DNA of 64,000 nucleotides, from positions 806,001 through 870,000 of the forward strand of contig NZ_CP046507.1 of assembly GCF_009741445.1 (NCBI RefSeq), in the 5' to 3' direction. This document shows positions 61,550-64,000 of this stretch, one piece after another (positions within the stretch are counted from its first letter, which is position 1; the number at the start of each line of letters is the position of its first letter). The position numbers were made by a program, and so were the translations under genes. The DNA is from Mycobacterium avium subsp. avium. GTDB lineage: Bacteria > Actinomycetota > Actinomycetes > Mycobacteriales > Mycobacteriaceae. The notes beneath the pieces were generated by a model. The model was not told the DNA's origin. It ran no database searches and saw only the letters and a list, made by a program, of their open reading frames with translations.

Positions 61550-61667
61550 CCGCTGTTCCTCCAATATATTCACCAAAACGCTTGCGGTACAAGGTAAATG
61601 GCTCGTCCACCTGCTCGGGCCGCAGCCCGTAGTCGGCCAGCACGGCGTCCGGGTCGAAGGGCTTCAC
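61542..61667 (-). CDS. Small ORF (41 residues) between the SnoaL-like and DUF1214 genes
   Basis: GTG 61667 opens four bases after the SnoaL-like stop codon and the frame runs to a TGA that overlaps the DUF1214 start by 8 bp. The product begins VKPFDPDAVLADYGLRPEQV and ends RKRFGEYIGGTADA; it is compositionally protein-like, without low complexity. Its spacing suggests translational coupling with both neighbours. Function unknown; no homologue recalled. Confidence 0.55.
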   Translation of the reverse strand: MKPFDPDAVLADYGLRPEQVDEPFTLYRKRFGEYIGGTADA

Positions 61668-61671
61668 CTGG

Positions 61672-62115
61672 TCAGAACTTCAGATGGTGGCTGACGTCGC
61701 CGACCTGGTCGACGAACATGGTCCGGCTCTCGAAGCACCAGGCGCCGTCCACCCGGTGGAACGTGTCCTGGTAATGCCCGGTGACGATGACCTGCAACGG
61801 CAGCTCGGGCGTGGCCTGGGTGACGCAGTAGTAGGAGGTGCTGCGCGCGGTGCCCCGCTCCTCGTCGATGTCGAGCTGCACGTTGGTGGTGTTGTGTTTG
61901 GTCTTCGGGGTGCCGTCCTCGTAGATGCGGGTGGCCATCTCGTACATCTGGCGCACCCGGGCCGAGCCGGCGAACACCGTTTCCGGCGGGCCGTCCTGCA
62001 CGCCGCAGATCCGGCCGTGTTCGAAGAGCCGGGCCACCCCGTCCAGGTCGCCGCCGTCGAGCAGCTGCGCGTAGGTGTAGATGAGGTTGGTGATCTCGGT
62101 GGCGCTGTCAGTCAT
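61672..62115 (-). CDS. SnoaL/NTF2-fold protein
   Basis: A 147-residue protein with the SnoaL-like cone fold. ATEITNLIYTYAQLLDGGDLDGVARLFEHG is the first helix pair, followed by KTKHNTTNVQLDIDEERGTARSTSYY and VTGHYQDTFHRVDGAWCFESR. Such proteins act as small hydrolases, isomerases or ligand-binders for ring compounds. The start at ATG 62115 is internal to a longer frame that overlaps the promoter. It begins the leftward unit leading to the SDR gene. Confidence 0.85.
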   Translation of the reverse strand: MTDSATEITNLIYTYAQLLDGGDLDGVARLFEHGRICGVQDGPPETVFAGSARVRQMYEMATRIYEDGTPKTKHNTTNVQLDIDEERGTARSTSYYCVTQATPELPLQVIVTGHYQDTFHRVDGAWCFESRTMFVDQVGDVSHHLKF

Positions 62116-62144
62116 GTCGAACCGCCTCGGGAGTCGTCGGCTCT

Positions 62145-62174
62145 TATGTTGGCAGAACCGGCCCAACTTACATA
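62145..62174. promoter_or_regulatory. Imperfect dyad in the divergent SnoaL/SDR promoter
   Basis: TATGTTGG (62145-62152) and CCAACTTACATA (62163-62174) form a dyad interrupted by an extra TT in the right arm. A TACTCT -10-like box (62186-62191) follows 8 nt before the GTG of the rightward SDR. Candidate regulator site for both transcripts. Confidence 0.4.
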
Positions 62175-62199
62175 GAACCGACCATTACTCTGGTTCGCC

Positions 62200-63090
62200 G
62201 TGACCATACCGTGGACCCCGGACCGGCTGGGCGACCTCACCGGCAAACGCGTGATCGTGACAGGAGCCACCAACGGCGTCGGGCTGGGCACCGCCCGTGC
62301 CCTGGCCAAGGCCGGCGCCGAGGTGATCCTGGCCGTGCGCAACACCGAACTCGGGAAGCAACGCGCGGCCCAGATGGGCGGGTCGACCGCCGTGGAAAAG
62401 CTCGACCTGGCCGACCTGTCGTCGGTGCGCGCCTTCGCCGACCGGATCGAGGCGCCGGTGGACATCCTGATCAACAACGCCGGCGCCCTGACCGACCGGC
62501 GCACCGAGACGGTCGACGGCTTCGAGATGACGCTGGGCACCAACCTGCTCGGGCCGTTCGCGCTGACCAACCTGCTGCTGCCCAAGGTGCGCAGCCAGAT
62601 CATCAACGTCGGCTCCGACGCGCACCGCTCGGCGACGCTGCACCTCGACGACCTGCATCTGCGCCGGCACAAGTGGACCCGGCTGGGCGCCTACGCGCAG
62701 TCCAAGCTCGCGGTCATGCTGTGGGGGCTCGAGCTGGACCGCCGGCTGCGCGCGGCGGGGTCGCCGATCGTGACTCAGCTGACCCACCCGGGTTGGGTGG
62801 CGTCGAACCTGTCCAACCTGGGCGACGCGCCGCTGAAGGCGGCGGCGCACAAGGCGGTCAAAGTGGTGGCCGACCGGCTGGCCAACGACATCGACGAGGG
62901 CGCGGCGCCCACCCTGTACTGCATCAGCGAGCCGATCCCGCCCGGCAGCTACGTCGGGGTCAGCGGCAGGTTCGGGCTGCGCGGCGGCCCGGTGCTGATC
63001 GGGCGCACCCCGCTGGCCTGCGATTACGACACGGCCGCGCGGCTGGTGGCCTTCGCCGAGCGCGAGACCGGCACGGAACTGAGGGTCTAG
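62200..63090 (+). CDS. Short-chain dehydrogenase/reductase (retinol/WW-domain oxidoreductase-like)
   Basis: A 296-residue SDR. VIVTGATNGVGLGTARALA, LAVRNTELGKQ, LINNAGALTDRRTE, INVGSDAHRS and YAQSKLA (catalytic Tyr/Lys) are present, as in the protochlorophyllide-reductase/retinol-dehydrogenase-like subgroup. It is divergent from the SnoaL unit and 11 bp ahead of the next SDR. Substrate unknown. Confidence 0.88.
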   Translation: MTIPWTPDRLGDLTGKRVIVTGATNGVGLGTARALAKAGAEVILAVRNTELGKQRAAQMGGSTAVEKLDLADLSSVRAFADRIEAPVDILINNAGALTDRRTETVDGFEMTLGTNLLGPFALTNLLLPKVRSQIINVGSDAHRSATLHLDDLHLRRHKWTRLGAYAQSKLAVMLWGLELDRRLRAAGSPIVTQLTHPGWVASNLSNLGDAPLKAAAHKAVKVVADRLANDIDEGAAPTLYCISEPIPPGSYVGVSGRFGLRGGPVLIGRTPLACDYDTAARLVAFAERETGTELRV

Positions 63091-63101
63091 GGAGGTCGGC
63101 C

Positions 63102-63923
63102 ATGGGCGAATTCGACAACACGGTCGCCGTCGTCACCGGCGCCGCGCGCGGGCAGGGCCGCAGCCACGCCGTCGCGCTGGCGCAGCAGGGCGCCGACGTC
63201 ATCGTCGTCGATATCTGCGCCGACCTGCCGGCCATTCCCTACGCCCTGGGCACCGACGCCGAGCTCGCCGAAACCGTGCGGCTGGTCGAATCCGGGGGCC
63301 GCGCAGCGGTTCCGGTGATCGCCGACGTCCGCGACCTGCAGGCGTTGCGGGCCGGGGTGCAGGCGGGCATCGACCGGCTCGGCGACATCGACGTCGTCGT
63401 CGCCAACGCCGGGGTGGTGGCCATCGGCGTCACCGAGGCCGAGTCCGAACCGGTGTTCAACACGATCGTGGACACCAACCTCAAGGGCGTGTGGCACACC
63501 ATGCTGGCGACGGTGCCCTCGATCGTGCGCAAGGGCCGCGGCGGCCCGGTGGTGCTGGTCAGTTCGTCGCAGGGTCTGACCGGGCGCGGCGGCGACGGCA
63601 GCGCGGCGATGTTCGCCTACGCCGCGTCCAAACACGGTGTGGTCGGCCTGATGCGCTCGGCGGCGAATGCCTATGCGCCGCACAAGATTCGGGTGAACTC
63701 GGTACACCCGGGCGGGGTCGCGACGCCGATGATCCTCAACGATTTCGTGGTGAACCGGATGCTGGAGAATCCGAACCCGGCGCTGTCGCAGACCCTGCTG
63801 CCCGAGGTGCCGCTGGTCGAGTCGCGCGACGTCACCGAGGCGGTGCTGTGGCTGGCCGGGCCGCGGTCACGCTACGTGACGGGGGTGGCCATCCCGGTGG
63901 ACGCCGGCCACGTCGTCATGTGA
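63102..63923 (+). CDS. Mycofactocin-linked SDR oxidoreductase
   Basis: A 273-residue SDR of the mycofactocin-coupled subfamily, recognised by the insert after strand 2 (VDICADLPAIPYALGTDAELAETVRLVES, about residues 37-65), which shields the NAD. Catalytic residues are in SSSQGLTGRGG and YAASKHG, and the C-terminus is SRYVTGVAIPVDAG. Such enzymes hold NAD tightly and hand electrons to mycofactocin. ATG 63102 follows GGAGG. Substrate probably an alcohol or terpenoid-like compound, unproven. Confidence 0.88.
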   Translation: MGEFDNTVAVVTGAARGQGRSHAVALAQQGADVIVVDICADLPAIPYALGTDAELAETVRLVESGGRAAVPVIADVRDLQALRAGVQAGIDRLGDIDVVVANAGVVAIGVTEAESEPVFNTIVDTNLKGVWHTMLATVPSIVRKGRGGPVVLVSSSQGLTGRGGDGSAAMFAYAASKHGVVGLMRSAANAYAPHKIRVNSVHPGGVATPMILNDFVVNRMLENPNPALSQTLLPEVPLVESRDVTEAVLWLAGPRSRYVTGVAIPVDAGHVVM

Positions 63924-63936
63924 GCGACGGGACTGG

Positions 63937-64000
63937 TCAGCCCCGGACGACCTTGCCGGCCTTGATGCACGAGGTGCACACGTTGAGGCGCTGCTTGTTG
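63937..64000 (-). CDS. rpmB: 50S ribosomal protein L28, C-terminal end (partial)
   Basis: The last 20 codons of L28 are visible at the right edge, reading NKQRLNVCTSCIKAGKVVRG and a stop. The CTSC cysteine pair marks the zinc-type L28. It lies at the expected place beyond ung in mycobacteria, with the start outside the window. Confidence 0.85.
   Translation of the reverse strand, partial: NKQRLNVCTSCIKAGKVVRG

Overview
The window is a high-GC, gene-dense actinobacterial chromosome segment. Protein content and gene order match slow-growing Mycobacterium, most likely the M. avium complex or a close relative. From about 7.2 kb to the right end the order follows the M. tuberculosis H37Rv block Rv3030 to Rv2976c, in the opposite orientation to H37Rv numbering. 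Rv names below are assigned from recalled family identity, length and order, not from a database search.

Left part (1-8 kb): a truncated polyprenyl diphosphate synthase with an unusual repeat-rich promoter, a STAS-domain protein, a secreted trypsin-fold protein that appears to lack its catalytic residues, an unrecognised protein, and an SRPBCC/epimerase fusion. These are followed by the methylglucose lipopolysaccharide (MGLP) operon: SAM methyltransferase, GH57 branching enzyme and GT4 glucosyltransferase. Next come (8-16 kb) etfBA, a GNAT/lysophospholipid acyltransferase pair resembling ornithine-lipid synthesis enzymes, iscS-mnmA for tRNA thiolation, an LpqA-like lipoprotein and a MetE-like protein. 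The esx/PPE/IS1081 genes found here in M. tuberculosis are absent. ligA follows.

Between ligA and the ACT-domain gene lies an accessory segment (18.2-24.6 kb): a frameshifted PLP enzyme, a TetR regulator, a PNPOx-fold protein, an mmpS-mmpL pair and a small membrane protein. A perfect 10-bp-arm palindrome sits in the divergent promoter. gatCA, pfkA, an inserted MinD/ParA-like ATPase gene and gatB follow, then lppZ, a DoxX protein and cfp6.

The branched-chain and serine amino acid block covers 33.8-49.8 kb. It holds ilvB-ilvN-ilvC behind a leader peptide and transcription attenuator, then wrbA, a phytoene-desaturase-like oxidoreductase, serA, leuB, an MFS transporter, an FAH-family hydrolase, gltX, tRNA-Gln(CUG), tRNA-Glu(CUC), a PPOX protein, an IclR regulator and leuCD. 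hupB, mutT1, ppk1, fbiD (F420), gpsA, ddl, a DUF3515 protein, thiL and ung complete the conserved block.

Between ung and rpmB (59.4-63.9 kb) is a second accessory island: three SDR enzymes (one of the mycofactocin-linked type), a DUF1214 protein, a SnoaL/NTF2-fold protein and a 41-codon small ORF translationally linked to its neighbours.

Overlaid on the genes are a family of palindromic repeats (GTCACGCTGGCGTGAC and degenerate forms) in 2-3 copy arrays with a 30-31 bp period at three sites, a second hairpin family built on AGCAGACGCAAAAG, and many -10-like hexamers 6-8 nt upstream of a start codon, consistent with leaderless transcripts. No CRISPR array, rRNA, prophage or intact insertion sequence was seen.
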